Shown piece after piece: positions 1 through 10,218 of a stretch of 64,000 bases of DNA. Below the pieces are notes generated by a model. That model saw nothing but the letters and a program-made list of their open reading frames with translations. It was not told the DNA's origin and searched no databases. Position 1 is the first letter of the stretch, and every line of letters begins with the position of its first letter. The stretch lies in the NCBI RefSeq assembly GCF_019320115.1, contig NC_089581.1:10975707-11039706 (forward strand), written 5' to 3'. This DNA comes from Miscanthus floridulus (lineage: Eukaryota > Streptophyta > Magnoliopsida > Poales > Poaceae). The position numbers and the translations under genes are program-made.

Positions 1-1510
1 GTTCCATTTTTCTGAGGCTGGTAGGTCAGTTTGATGCGGTGAAACGGCGAATAACAAACTGAAGTGGGTCTAACTCACTGTATGGATTGACTGTTTCACC
101 TGAGGTAAATTGCAGTGATTTGGTCTTCAGATTATGCTATATGGAAGGTCTGTTTCTTAGGATGATGCGAGGTCAATATAAGTGCGTCAAACATGTCATG
201 AATTGGTCCTGGGATGGGGGCCACGCTCTATGAAACTGACATCAACTATTGCTGTTGCTTAATGTAATGGTCTGTGCAAATTCGTATTAAAGAATGAAGC
301 AAAAAAAATTAATCAACCCACTTAATATCACTCTGTAGTCTATATCTTCGATAAATAGTGCTATTAAAACAATCTGACACCAGAAGATTCTATGCACTTC
401 AACATATCGTTAGGGCAAAGTTGAATGAGTCACCTGCTGTCTTTCCAAGTTCATTATGGTGATGTTAGTGAACAAAGTTAATGCAAACTTGTTTGTGAAG
501 TACGTCTGGTAATCTAGTGATAACAACTATTTACACTGACAATTGTCATGTGTGGAACCAAGATGAAAAGATTCAGTGACTTCACCCAAAAAAATCCTGA
601 TGGAACTTTCTTTACCATTCTACAAGATATTTGTTCCAAAAGGTATATCATTCCAAGATTCACCTGCTAATTTGTAATTTCAATTAGACAGAAAAAAGTT
701 GTAATTTCAATTAGATAGAAAAAAGTTTATGAAAGAATTGCTTTGACAGTCCTGGTTGCTGACTTCCAGCAGTGTTTCAAGGTTCTTTCAAAATTTCAGA
801 GTAAATTTATTACTGAAGTGAAGATAATTAATACAAGCTCTTCGACAACTGAAGTCTAACGGAAGCTTTGACACCGGAACAAATGAACAGCGCCTGCAAT
901 GATTCCAAGTTGAATTGGAAGCTCAGTAGTCATCTAGGGATCTTCTGTTCCTCCAGGACCAACCTAATGGTCGCACTATTCTATTATGGAAGAATGACCT
1001 TTAACAAACATAACCATCATCCAGAATCTAGAGCAGTTGACACAGTATTCTATGAAATGTCATTCATAAATTTTCTCCTAGGTGCCTAGACACTTGCCTA
1101 CATGTCACGAATTGAATAGTTATAACCAATTAATCATGATCAGCCATCACTGATGACAGCATTGATGCAGAACAGTAAGTCAAAAACTCCAAACATTATC
1201 ATCTTAGAAGGAGCGAATCCAATTGTGACAACTATGCACCAGAGAGGTTCAAGAAACAAAGGTGTAAGACATCGAGACAAGTATTGGAGGCTCTGAGATA
1301 TACATGGTTACTCTTTTGAATCAGGTGGAACAATAACTTACGATCCATACAATAAGTTGATTCAATTCTGTATCTGTATCCTTGTTCAGATATGTGGTAC
1401 AAGCAGCACAGCATTGTTAAGAAATGTGAAATGTGCAACTGTCAATCCCTCGAAAAAGCTACAGCCTCATCCATGTCACAACAAAATGAGCATCATTTCA
1501 TTCGTGTCAA
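1..1510. other. Non-coding DNA downstream of the TIM14 gene
   Basis: No convincing coding region was found. The short open frames here (for example 868-1089 plus and 1232-1438 minus) match no family I recognise and have no splice or start context. The part next to 1511 must include the 3'UTR of the minus-strand TIM14 gene. A 27-bp unit is tandemly duplicated at 674-700 and 701-727 with one transition between copies. Composition is AT-rich and typical of a plant intergenic region. Confidence 0.6.
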
Positions 1511-2637
1511 TTAAAAGATAAAAGACCCAGACTTCCCTTTTCCCATTAGAATGTCCTTTGCCTCGTTGATCTTTGATGCAACGTAATGGCTGCCACCAGC
1601 ATCAGGGTGGTTAGCTACCATGACCCTCTTGTGAGCCTCCTTGATCTTATCCATTGTAGCACGTTCTCTGAAACAACCAGGAAAGATTATACAAAATTAG
1701 CGACAACAATAACAAGCTGCAGAACTTCTCTCCCTTTTTCTCCACAGGAATTACTAAAAATTGACTCAGTTTACAAGCACAGGTATTATAAAGAAAAAAA
1801 TAATCACCTTACGCCAAGGATTAATGCAGCCTCCCTTCGATTCATCTCCCCCTGAAATCCACCAGGGTAGAACCGGCGCACTCGTGGCATTGCTGCCCGG
1901 GTCCGGAAGGCTTGCCATGCTCTAATCATGCCTCTTCCACCCAATGCAGCAGCAGCCACTGACAAACCAGCAATCAGGGGAGTAGCCTGTTGGTACAAGA
2001 TAATGTCCCAGCAAAAGGTCATGTGACAATCATAAAGTTATCAGAGTTCAATGACGGTTCAAAGGCATGCAGTGTCAGAGACTCCTGCGAAGAAATTAGA
2101 GTAAATGATCAAGCCCCTAACACTTGAACTGCAATTATTCAGCTCTGCTTCCCAGAGTCTCGGTCTGACAGGGAAACAAGAGGCACCCTGCTACTGATAT
2201 TACAACTTTCAGAGTTCAGACACTAGGAACAATATCTTAATACAGTTGAGCAATTGTGTGCGTGAATTATTCGCGCTCCAGGCTATAAGCGTCATTGGAG
2301 CCAAACAGCAAGTAAAATCCCATGCTTGTTATGGTCTCCACGGAGGCGATTAACTCTATCCAACCACACAGAACCCAATTTATCATGGCTATCCTGAGTT
2401 AGACCAGACTACAGTCTGGGGAGGGGACCAAGCAGAGAGATACGGATCATGGATCATGTACCGGGAAGAGCAAGCGCTATCCAACACTCCGGTTTCCTAC
2501 CTCGGATCGGGTTGCGCTATTCCGATTGACCGCCGACACGTGCCGCACTGGTAGATGTACTGGAACAGAGCAGCCCGCAAAATCGAAAGCGTATAGGAAC
2601 TAGAACGGCGCAGGACAGGAGAGCTAGCACGTACCAT
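1511..2637 (-). CDS. TIM14: Mitochondrial import inner membrane translocase subunit TIM14 (PAM18), J-domain protein
   Basis: Coding exons on the minus strand are 2635-2637 (the ATG alone), 1808-1986 and 1511-1667, giving 112 residues, the usual length of plant TIM14. Seen directly: the ATG is followed at once by a GT donor; the acceptor before the second exon precedes Ala-Thr-Pro-Leu-Ile-Ala-Gly; the third exon carries the J-domain HPD tripeptide in [18 protein letters not shown] and ends in a TAA at 1511-1513. The N-terminal hydrophobic stretch (residues about 4-20) is the single inner-membrane anchor, followed by a basic linker and a degenerate J domain. In this family the protein stimulates mtHsp70 in the PAM motor of the TIM23 complex. 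All splice sites are GT-AG and the frame is open, so the gene looks functional. The 5'UTR lies above 2637 and a 648-bp intron separates the start codon from the rest. Confidence 0.93.
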
Positions 2638-3227
2638 GTCGAACTCGACGGGTTGAGCAGCGGGTCGGCCGGCGTCCAGTTCCAACTCGCGAAGCATCGA
2701 CTGACTGGTCGTCTCGGTGCCGCCGGGATGCCGGGGGCAGGCAGGCCAGAACCGCAGGACAGGGGCAAGCAGGAGCGTGGACGGACTGGGCTGCGGGACG
2801 GGCGGCGGCCGCGGTAGATAAAAGCGGCGCGCGTTCTTGCGCGGCAAGAAAGAGTAGGAGTGGAGACTGGAGAGCGAGGCGGTCACCGGCCCCGGCTGCA
2901 AGTTGGGGTCGGTCTTCTTGCCGAAGAAGAAAGAAGAAGAAAGGGAAGAGGGGAGGGAAGAAGCGGGCCCAGGTAGGATTCCAAGACGAAGAGGAATTTC
3001 GCTTCCGATCCGCTGGGGGACTCTCGATGGTTCCGGTTAGGGTCAATCTTTTGCTGCTGCCGTGCCGTGCGTGTGCAATTGGTTGAGCAGGGCAGCTTCT
3101 GGTTCAGTAGCACCCCAAGAACAAGAAGTACTTTAATAGGTTCATCATCATAGCCACTGGCTAGTTAACCACAAGCAAAATAAAAAACGACTCAGTGACA
3201 TATCATGAGAAAAGAAACAAGCAAATT
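2638..3227. other. 5' region of TIM14 and intergenic spacer
   Basis: This stretch lies between the TIM14 start codon and the end of the F-box pseudogene. The part up to about 2900 is GC-rich and, together with a purine-rich run at about 2920-2965, is the likely TIM14 5'UTR and core promoter. Several minus-strand frames overlap here (2497-2901, 2624-3046) but they share no recognisable domain and overlap the TIM14 leader, so they are treated as chance. Confidence 0.4.
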
Positions 3228-3797
3228 TCAGAAAGATTTCATACATTTGAGGACAGATATCAGGTTCATCTCATGCAAGAATGCCTGTGCCCGTGAGTCC
3301 CTGAAGTTGCTGCCCCTCCAGAGCACCAGGGCCTTCTTAGTTCCAAGGTTGAGCTGAACGAGCCCAACACTCGGCAACCAGAAGAGCACGGTGCCACTCC
3401 TCTCCCCAAACATACTGAACCAGATTGTCTGGTGTGCGTCAAGAACACTGGCTAGCCGCCTGACGATCTCCCGTCTCCGGATCACCTCCTGCCGAGTCCA
3501 ACTGATGCTTGGGCCCTCCTCCGCCTCCGGCACAAGTGTCCACGTTGATATCACAAATGCCACCGCAACAACTAAGGTTAGCTGCTTTTCCCCTTTCGCT
3601 GTGGCAATGGTAGCCAGGATGACTGACGACACCATTCCTGTAAGCAGCTCTTGAAGCTCTTGCGGCAGCTTGATCGCAGAGGCGTGTGCTGATTCGGTGC
3701 AGTGGGCAAGGATGATCAACTTGAAGGGTTGGGCGTAGCAGAGCCAGTGAACGCTGTGGCCCACGACAGCCGGGGCAGCAGACGATGCCTGGAGGCA

Positions 3798-3813
3798 GGT
3801 TGTGGATGTGGAC
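3798..3813. repeat. Target-site duplication of the LINE, left copy
   Basis: The 16-mer AGGTTGTGGATGTGGA at 3798-3813 is repeated exactly at 5072-5087, on either side of the LINE. The first A of the right copy is shared with the A-rich tail, so 15-16 bp is the supported length. This fits target-primed reverse transcription. Confidence 0.9.
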
Positions 3814-5071
3814 CTACAGCTGCCTGTATCTGATGAAGACAGAGCAATGTTCAACGCAGCCACGGTAATCCAACTGGGGAATGGTAGAAAGGCGTCCTTC
3901 TGGAACTCGCGTTGGCTCAGTGGTGACACGCTGGCTGCACGATTTCCGGCGCTGCACAAACATAGCAAGAGAAAAAAATAGGACGGTGGCGGAGGCCAGT
4001 ACAAACAGCAAATGGGTCACTGACATTGACTACAACCTGAACCAAGAACTCATTGTGGAGTACGTCCAATTATGGGAGGAGCTGGAGAACATAGCACTCT
4101 TGGATTCGCAGCGGGACTCCATTACTTGGATACTGAAACCGGATGGCACGTACTCTGCCAAATCTGCTTATGCTATGCACTTCGTTGGAAAACACGCAGT
4201 GTCAAACAGCAACCCAAACATGGAAGACAAAAGCGCCACCAAAATGTAAATTCTTCATATGGCTCATGCTGCGGAACAGGATTCGGACTGCAGCTCGGCT
4301 GCAGATCAGAGGCTGGACGAACGAGTACTTCTGTCAGCTATGCCTGAGGAGTCTGGAGACGACCCACCATCTGTTCTGCGAGTGCCCGATGGCAAGAGAG
4401 GTATGGAAGCAGGTTGGGAACTGGATTCAGGCAGCCTCCCTGATGCCTGAAAACTGGGATCAAACTGCAGAAATAGGTGAATGGTTCACTGGATTAGTGA
4501 CTGCAGCAGCTCCCTCAGCACGCTCCGGGATGTGCTCGATGGCCACTCTGACGATCTGGGAGCTCTGGATTGAAAGGAACGCCCGTGTCTTCAAGAAGAC
4601 AGAAAGATCTGTCCAGCAGATAGTATGCACATGCACCATTCAAGATGTTGCACGGACCTGGGCGGTTGCTGGAAACAGAGGCATGGAGAAACTTCTACCG
4701 ACAGATACGATTAGCAACAACACGATGTTTCCAGTGGTTCCTCCTTAGGCCCTGTTCGTTTAGGCGAGGATTGGCCCGGGAATCGTTTCGACTGCTGATA
4801 GCTTATGTAAATATGGCAAACAATCCGGCCAGGAACGGTTCCAGGGAGCGGTTCCGTGAGAAACGAACGGAGCCTTAGGAAGCCTTGCGGTAAACGTAGT
4901 CCTAAACCATTCATGTAAATCAGCTGATGTAAGTGCAGGGGTGGCGAGGGACTGAGTATTCCAGTCCTAAGCAAAATTTGTATCGGCGCAGCATGTGCCA
5001 CTAGCTAGCTCTGTAATTTGCTCTTATCTTATATCAATGAAAGCCGGTAACGGATCTTTCGGGGGAAAAAA
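3814..5071 (+). mobile_element. 5'-truncated LINE, 3' end of ORF2
   Basis: Plus-strand LINE remnant of about 1.26 kb (1.13 kb without its nested MITE). It begins abruptly inside the post-RT part of ORF2 (ATVIQLGNGRKASFW, typical of plant L1 ORF2) and runs through the zinc-binding reverse-transcriptase domain: PPKCKFFIWLMLRNRIRTA, then the C-x2-C and HHLFxxC cluster (FCQLCLRS, HHLFCECPMA). It ends after a 3'UTR in G5A7 at 5061-5072. At least two frameshifts are present (near an A7 run at about 3973 and between about 4143 and 4215). Endonuclease and RT catalytic domains are absent. 5' truncation, the A-run and the flanking duplication together make LINE insertion secure. Confidence 0.9.
4748..4874. 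mobile_element. Tourist-like MITE nested in the LINE
   Basis: A 127-bp element with terminal inverted repeats: GGCCCTGTTCGTTT at the left and the inverse of GGCTCCGTTCGTTT at the right (two mismatches in 14). It is flanked by TTA on both sides (4745-4747 and 4875-4877), the target duplication usual for PIF/Harbinger-type MITEs; CTTAG also matches on both sides. It is non-coding. The LINE ORF2 stop falls at the left junction. Confidence 0.7.
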
Positions 5072-5087
5072 AGGTTGTGGATGTGGA

Positions 5088-5755
5088 TTTGGGTTAACAG
5101 GCGATGCCGCAGTCGCCTTCCCGTGAAGAGAAGGTCTGGGTTAACAGGCGTCCGTTGAGCTCCTCGTTGTACATGACAAGCAGCTCGAAGGAGCGGCCGG
5201 CACCGTCGACGGAAAGCAAGGCGAGCTGGTACATGCATCTGATACTGGCGCCTCGCTGCCCCATGCTAGGAAGTAGGAAGAGAGATCACTGGCCGGTGAT
5301 GATGTTGCAGACGAGTAGTATCCCGTGGCGATGAACAACGAGGAGGCCGTCGCGGGAGGATGCAGGTTTGGACGACCCCAGAAGCATATCTGTGTCAAAA
5401 CGGAGGCGCGCCCGGGTGGCTGGACGACGATGGGGTCGGTGCCGGTGCCTGTGGCCGTTCCTTTGTCGCTGCGGCAGGCAGTCAGCCGGTAGGACACCAC
5501 CATAAGGAGGGCCGGGTTGAATCCGCCGTTGGCCTCCGCGCGGCGTCTGAGGCGGTCGAGGAAGCCTGGATCGAGCATGGCGCAGCGGGTGAGACTTGCG
5601 GCTTCTAGATCAGTAGATGATCTCAAAGGCTATGGTCGAGGAAGCCCCTGCGCCGCGCAGCGGACGACGGTAGCGGCGTCGTCGGAGCGCGCGATGATCT
5701 CGAGCAGGAGATCCACAGGAAGGGTCGCCGGTTGCCGTGGCTCCTCCACCTCCAT
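5088..5755 (-). pseudogene. 5' half of the interrupted F-box pseudogene
   Basis: This is the part of the F-box pseudogene upstream of the LINE. It contains the start codon (5753-5755), the F-box-like segment with VDLLLEIIARSDDAATVVRC, and the F-box-associated segment FELLVMYNEELNGRLLTQTF. It is listed separately because a reader scanning open frames would otherwise see only the overlapping shifted frames 5141-5626 and 5029-5238, neither of which is a gene. Confidence 0.7.
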
Positions 5756-7500
5756 CGTCGAGCTGCAGGTGAGACTTGCGGTTTCCAGATCAGTAGATTC
5801 ACGAAGGATTTGGCCTGCTGGTGGGTTACCTCGATCGATCGATCACTGCTCCAAAGCTCCTGCTCAGCTCACCGTGCGCACGCCTCGCGAAGTCGCGAGT
5901 CGCGACCGATGTTGCTTGCCGTCGTCGTCGACGCGCCCGCCTTCCCGGAGCTACAGGACACCGGCGGCGGCTACTCCGTCCGCGGTGCAAGAGAGACCGG
6001 AGTCTGTGAGGATCCCGCTATAGCTGTCTCTACAGCCGACTATAGCCTTTCGAGCAGGGTACCTGTCATTTGTCTTCACGTACAATTTAGCGCTAAATTT
6101 TACTATAGCTTGATTTAGCTCGCTATTAGTTGATTTAGAGATACATCGTTAAACAGCTACTTAAAACACTAGTGAGCACTGATTTGGAAATGGGGAAATT
6201 CCTTTGGAAGAAATCGGAGCTTTAGATGGGCTGCGGCCTACAGAGAGGTGGGAGGCCGGCCTGCTTGGCAAGCAGAAAGTTTTGGGCTTTAGGGCGGTTG
6301 AGCCGAAACCAGAAGACAGGATGGTGAGTGGTGTCAGCCCCCTGGATAAAATTTAGGCTCGGTTATTGTGGTTTTACTAAATTCCTATTCTTCTTTCCTA
6401 CTTATCAATCGCTGAGCTAACCAATAAATAGTGATCATAATCGAACTGCATCACCATATTAATGTCTACTTTTTTTAAAAGCAGGAGCTAATTAGTATCA
6501 TATTAAACAACCCAAAATATATAGTATGAGAAAATAGAAATATACTATTAAATGTAGAAACTCGAAATATCATGAAACATTTCGAAAATCATAGAGCAAT
6601 TGTTTGTACTATCAACCATTAAACTTTAAATTAAAAAACATGCTATTCGTATTGTATTACAAAAAAAAAGAACCATGGAACAATTTAATGGAATAGTTCT
6701 TAATGTAACATAGAACAATGCATGTTTCCTACTATAAAAGTCAAAATACAGTTGTAAATAACATATAAAACACCTTCAAACCTTGGAATACTTAAAAAAA
6801 ACTCAACAAAAGATTCATAGACGGAACAATGGATTTTCCCACTAAAACAACAACAAAAATATAATTACAAGTCATAAAACCTTTTGAAAGTCTTAGAATA
6901 ATTATATTGTACTAGGGAAAACAATACAATTGTAGTTCATAGTGTAACAGGGAACAATGATGTTTCCTACTATAAAAGTCAAAATATAGATGTAAATGAT
7001 ATAAAACACTTTCAAACCATGGAATAATTAATTTTTCCAAACAACCAAATCATAGATGGAACAATGTATTTTCCTATTGACACAACAAAAAATATAATCA
7101 CAATATCCTAAAACCTATTGAAAATCTTAGGACAATTGTATTTATACTAGTAAAACAATAATACTTTCATGAATGGAATAATCCAGAATATAATATGGAA
7201 CAATGGAATTTGGTTTTGCAATTATTATGGTGGATCGCCAACTTGACTCAACTACAACTCAAACGACCCAAAATTGGTGAAAGAATTTTTGGGTGTGTCG
7301 ATTATTATCCACCAAATATTGTGCCTTCAAGTGTTTTGAAATTTATATTTGAATGATTTCAGGAGATTTGTCGGCACAAAATGATTGTTACAGAAGTTCG
7401 AGACTTGGTTAAAGGAAAAGAATCTTAGCCTATTACTATTCAAACACCATCCTCCAGATAGTAGAATCACTAAACAAATATACCTAGCATTTATTTTGGG
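5756..7500. other. AT-rich intergenic DNA between the F-box pseudogene and the Gypsy nest
   Basis: No gene was recognised. Plus-strand frames at 5732-6118 and 5821-6009 are antisense or upstream of the F-box start and lack family signatures. From about 6470 to 7330 the sequence is strongly AT-rich and holds the two-copy repeat listed separately. The left edge of the Gypsy LTR must lie somewhere between about 7300 and 7550, but no partner LTR is present to fix it. Confidence 0.5.
6706..7184. repeat. Two-copy tandem repeat, period about 239 bp
   Basis: Copy 1 (6706-6944) and copy 2 (6945 to about 7184) align along their length. Shared landmarks are TTTCCTACTATAAAAGTCAA (6725 and 6962), the ATATAAAACAC...TTCAAACC...GGAATA block, and AACAATG...TTTTCC. 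They differ by substitutions and small indels. AT-rich and non-coding; it could be a remnant of a satellite-like or MITE-derived duplication. Confidence 0.8.
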
Positions 7501-8631
7501 TGCAATTAGGGTTCGCTCGGACCTCCTCGTTGCCTCTCGAGGCGTTGGCCCACGCAGCTCACTCGGCCGCGTCGTCCACGGCAAACAATGCCTTGCAAGG
7601 GTCCGTGGGATGCGGCTAGACGAAGAAGTCTTCCCCGCCCGCCGTAAGCTACCCCCCCCGATGGGGACGAGCGCCAACTCTTCCAGGGCCTTTGGGGCCT
7701 CGCCCCAAAGCACGAGGCCGACGCCAGCTCCCACACCCATGACATCTTTCGCAGCAGTGTCAGATATCGATATTAGGGATACCCAAAGCAAGAAAGTTAG
7801 CGCCCACGCTGACTTCCCTAGATGGCTCGAGATGTATTGAAAGGTCTCGCCCGACCTTGAGGCAGCAGGCTCCGTCTCGCCCGACTCCTTGGGTGTGGGA
7901 TCCGTCTTGCCTGACCCCAAGGACGCGGGTTCCGTCTCGCCTAAGGCCACAGGCTCTGTCTTGCCCAACCTCGAGGCTGTGGGCTCTGTCTCGCCCGACC
8001 CCAAGGATGCGGTTTTCATCTCGCCCAAAGCCGCGGGCTCCGTCTCGCCCGATCTCGAGGTCGCGGGCTCCGTCTTGCCCGACCTCGAGACCACGAGCTT
8101 CGTCTCGCCCGACCCCTTGGGTGCAGGCTCTGTCTCGCTCGACCCCAAGGATGCGGTTCCTATCTCGTCCAAGGTCGCGGGCTCTGTCTCACCCGACCTC
8201 GAGAACGTGGGTTCCGTCTCATCCGATGGGGACCCATACCATCGCCAACCATTCTAGGTCCAAGCGTATGGGCTTGGGTGAAAACTATGACGCCAGGGAA
8301 GAGGTTGGCATGCCTCGATGTAACATGATAGGCCATACCTATGAATTCACATCAAGAACAGTGTCAGGCGTGCTGGTGTTGTTCTGTCTAATCCTCGTAC
8401 GGACGCTGATAGGCGCGTTAGTTCACCACGACATCCACCAGGATAGAGTGGAATGCCATGACCGGTAGATGATGCCTGCGCTAGTGACGAATAGGGCCAC
8501 AACATAGAGCCGTCCCTGTTGACATCTATAGGATCGGTGGGATCCGTATGAAGGAGAAGAAGGACCCGACAGCCCTGGAAGCCTTCTTCTCTCTCTCCCG
8601 TTCTTCTCCTTTTCCTCCTCTATAACCCGTG
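7500..8631 (+). repeat. Gypsy LTR, left fragment
   Basis: This is the Gypsy LTR up to the Copia insertion point. It is GC-rich from about 7505 and contains the 30/24-bp minisatellite. Its last bases, CCGTG at 8627-8631, are the target duplication of the Copia insertion, and the LTR continues at 21876 with the same CCGTG. The 281-codon minus-strand frame over it (7327-8172) is largely the minisatellite read in antisense and is not called as a gene. Confidence 0.65.
7844..8228. repeat. 30-bp minisatellite with 24-bp variants, 13-14 copies
   Basis: Units begin GTCTCGCCCGACC or close variants and end GCGGGCTCC. Reading by eye, unit lengths run 30, 30, 30, 24, 30, 30, 24, 30, 30, 30, 30, 24, 30 and a partial unit. 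All are multiples of three and six, so the array stays open in several frames and produces the long Ser-Gly-Glu-Thr-Glu-Pro repeat on the minus strand and Gly-Ser-Val-Ser-Pro-Asp on the plus strand. The 24-bp units recur with similar neighbours, suggesting a higher-order unit. Confidence 0.85.
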
Positions 8632-9352
8632 TGAAAGGATCAAGATGCCCAAGAGGGGGGTGAATTGAGCTAATTCTAAATTTTCTTGCAATAATCAAAT
8701 CCTACGGATAGCCCAATTAACCCCTTGTGCCTAGAAAAGTGTTTCTATCAAATCAACATACAAAAGACTTGCAACCTATGTTCCAAACTTACTCTAGCAT
8801 AGCAATTCTATGAATGTAAAGACAAGTATTGAATTGCTCAAAGTAAATACTTAAAGTAAATGCTCAAAGTAAATGGAGAGAGGAACGCGGCGATGTTTTG
8901 CCGAGGTATCGGAGAGTCGCCACTCTCCACTAGTCCTCATTGGAGCACTCACGCAAGGGTGTAGCTCCCCCTTGATCTGCGCAAGGATCAAGTGCTCTCT
9001 ACGGGTTGATTCTTCGATACTCCGTTGCGGCGAATCACCCAAAACCGCTCACAACTTGAGTTGGGTCACCCACAAGCTCCGTCGGGTGATCACCAAGCTT
9101 CCAATCACCACCAAGCCATCTAGGTGATGGCGATCACCAAGAGTAACGAGCATGAACTCTCACTTGACCACGCGAAGCCTAATGAGAAGATGGATGCACA
9201 CTTGTCTACTCTTGATTCACTAATGAGGTTTCACTCTTGGATTCTCAAATCACAAACACCTCACTAGGACCTTGCTCTTCTTGGCACTCACAAACGTGTT
9301 TCTCAGCTGTTGGAATGAGCAAAAGTAACTCCACTCACGAGTGGAGCTTCTA

Positions 9353-9360
9353 TTTATAAG
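9353..9360 (-). promoter_or_regulatory. TATA box in the 3' LTR
   Basis: TATAAATA on the minus strand, located just after the CCGGTC motif array. The same box is at 21025-21032 in the 5' LTR. Assigned from motif and position only. Confidence 0.6.
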
Positions 9361-9399
9361 GCAGCCTAAAAAACGAACCGTTATGAGCTTCTGCGGGGT

Positions 9400-9780
9400 G
9401 ACCGGACGCTCCGATTGTTTTGACCGGATGCTCCGGTCAGTTCAACCCGCGCAACAGTTTTCACATGATGACCGAACGCTGTTAGGGTCCGGTCAGTACT
9501 GACCGGACGTGTCCGGTCGCTCTTGGATGCTTACTGTAATCGACCAGATGCTGGATACTCAGGGTCCGGTCACCACTGATCGGACACGTCCGGTCGCACT
9601 TTCTCAAGTCTGGACCCTTACTGGAGTCGACCGGACGCTGGCCCTCAACGTCTGGTCACATGACCTTCTAGCGTCCGGTCACACCAGACTTGTTCTTCAT
9701 GGTCAAATGAACTGACCGGACCCTGCGGCCAGCGTTCGGTCGCATCGGAGCCAGCGTCCGGTCAGTATTTGACCCTCCAT
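9400..9780. repeat. Array of GACCGGACGC / CCGGTC palindromic motifs in the LTR U3
   Basis: The motif GACCGGACGC or its inverse GCGTCCGGTC occurs about ten times in some 380 bp, sometimes back to back as near-perfect palindromes (for example GACCGGACGTGTCCGGTC near 9500). Copies are degenerate and irregularly spaced. The array lies just 5' (in transcription sense) of the TATA box at 9353-9360, the position of an LTR enhancer. It recurs at 21070-21440, 13970-14240 and 50470-50790. Confidence 0.85.
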
Positions 9781-10202
9781 TCACTTCCATCTTTTGAACA
9801 TATGTGAATGAAGTTTGCTCCAAAGGATCTTAGGCATTCATAGGAGCTACCTAGAGCTAGTTTTAACAAGTGTGCACCATACCTAACTCACTAGACTCAA
9901 CTAGGTCAAGCTACCCATTCATACCCCCCTTCATAGTATGGCCAAAGGAAAAACAAAGTCCTAAACTACTCTAAGTGTCTCTCCAACTTCAATTGACACT
10001 TAGAACTAGTTATCCTTAACATTGTCGTCCTTCCTTTGAAAACCGAAATGATTTCCATCGTAGGGGCATGGCAAACTCGATTGCCCAATCGATCTCTATT
10101 ACCATAACCTAACTTAATTGCCTCTGCAAAACACACGTTAGTTATAGTAATCTTGTATTGACATTAATCACCAAAATCCACTTAGGAGCCTAGATGCTTT
10201 CA

Positions 10203-10218
10203 ATCTCCCCTTTTTTGG
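10203..10218 (-). promoter_or_regulatory. Polypurine tract of the Copia element
   Basis: On the minus strand the sequence CCAAAAAAGGGGAGAT lies immediately before the TGAAAG start of the 3' LTR at 10202. This is the expected place and composition for the plus-strand primer of an LTR retrotransposon. Confidence 0.85.

Larger units (their letters stand above)
3228..5755 (-). pseudogene. Decayed grass F-box gene interrupted by a LINE
   Basis: Reading the minus strand, an ATG at 5755 opens MEVEEPRQPATLPVDLLLEI, a typical F-box start, but hits a TAG about 42 codons in. The frame then resumes with LDPGFLDRLRRRAEANGGF, and a shifted frame gives DGLLVVHRHGILLVCNIITG and SFELLVMYNEELNGRL, characteristic of the F-box-associated region of a large grass family. 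After the LINE (3814-5071) the reading continues from 3813 to the stop at 3228 as a long open frame including VLDAHQTIWFSMFGERSG. Lesions seen: a premature TAG, at least one frameshift near 5400, a TGA near 5297, a TAA close to the LINE junction, and the LINE itself. A segment around 5587-5617 is repeated at 5768-5798. The open frame 3228-4004 is not a gene: its first 64 or so residues are antisense LINE. Function lost (inference). Confidence 0.8.
8632..10202 (-). repeat. 3' LTR of the Copia element
   Basis: This 1571-bp LTR aligns end to end with 20306-21875. Read on the minus strand it holds, in order, a U3 with an array of GACCGGACGC/CCGGTC motifs (about 9780-9400), a TATAAATA box (9353-9360) and a long R/U5 ending at 8632. 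The open frame at 8873-9127 recurs in the other LTR and is not a gene. Confidence 0.95.

Noticed and set aside
3228..4004. A 258-residue minus-strand protein with a hydrophobic N terminus
   Set aside because: Its first part (above 3813) is antisense to the LINE ORF2 sequence; only the part below 3813 belongs to the F-box pseudogene.
7327..8172. 281-residue minus-strand protein rich in Gly-Glu-Thr-Glu-Pro
   Set aside because: Most of it is the LTR minisatellite read in antisense.
8873..9127. 84-residue frame found twice (also 20547-20801)
   Set aside because: It occurs in both LTRs of the Copia element because the LTRs are homologous; no start context or family.
9400..9780. CRISPR-like array because of regularly recurring palindromic motif
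   Set aside because: Spacing is irregular, units are degenerate, there are no unique equal-length spacers, and the context is a plant LTR.
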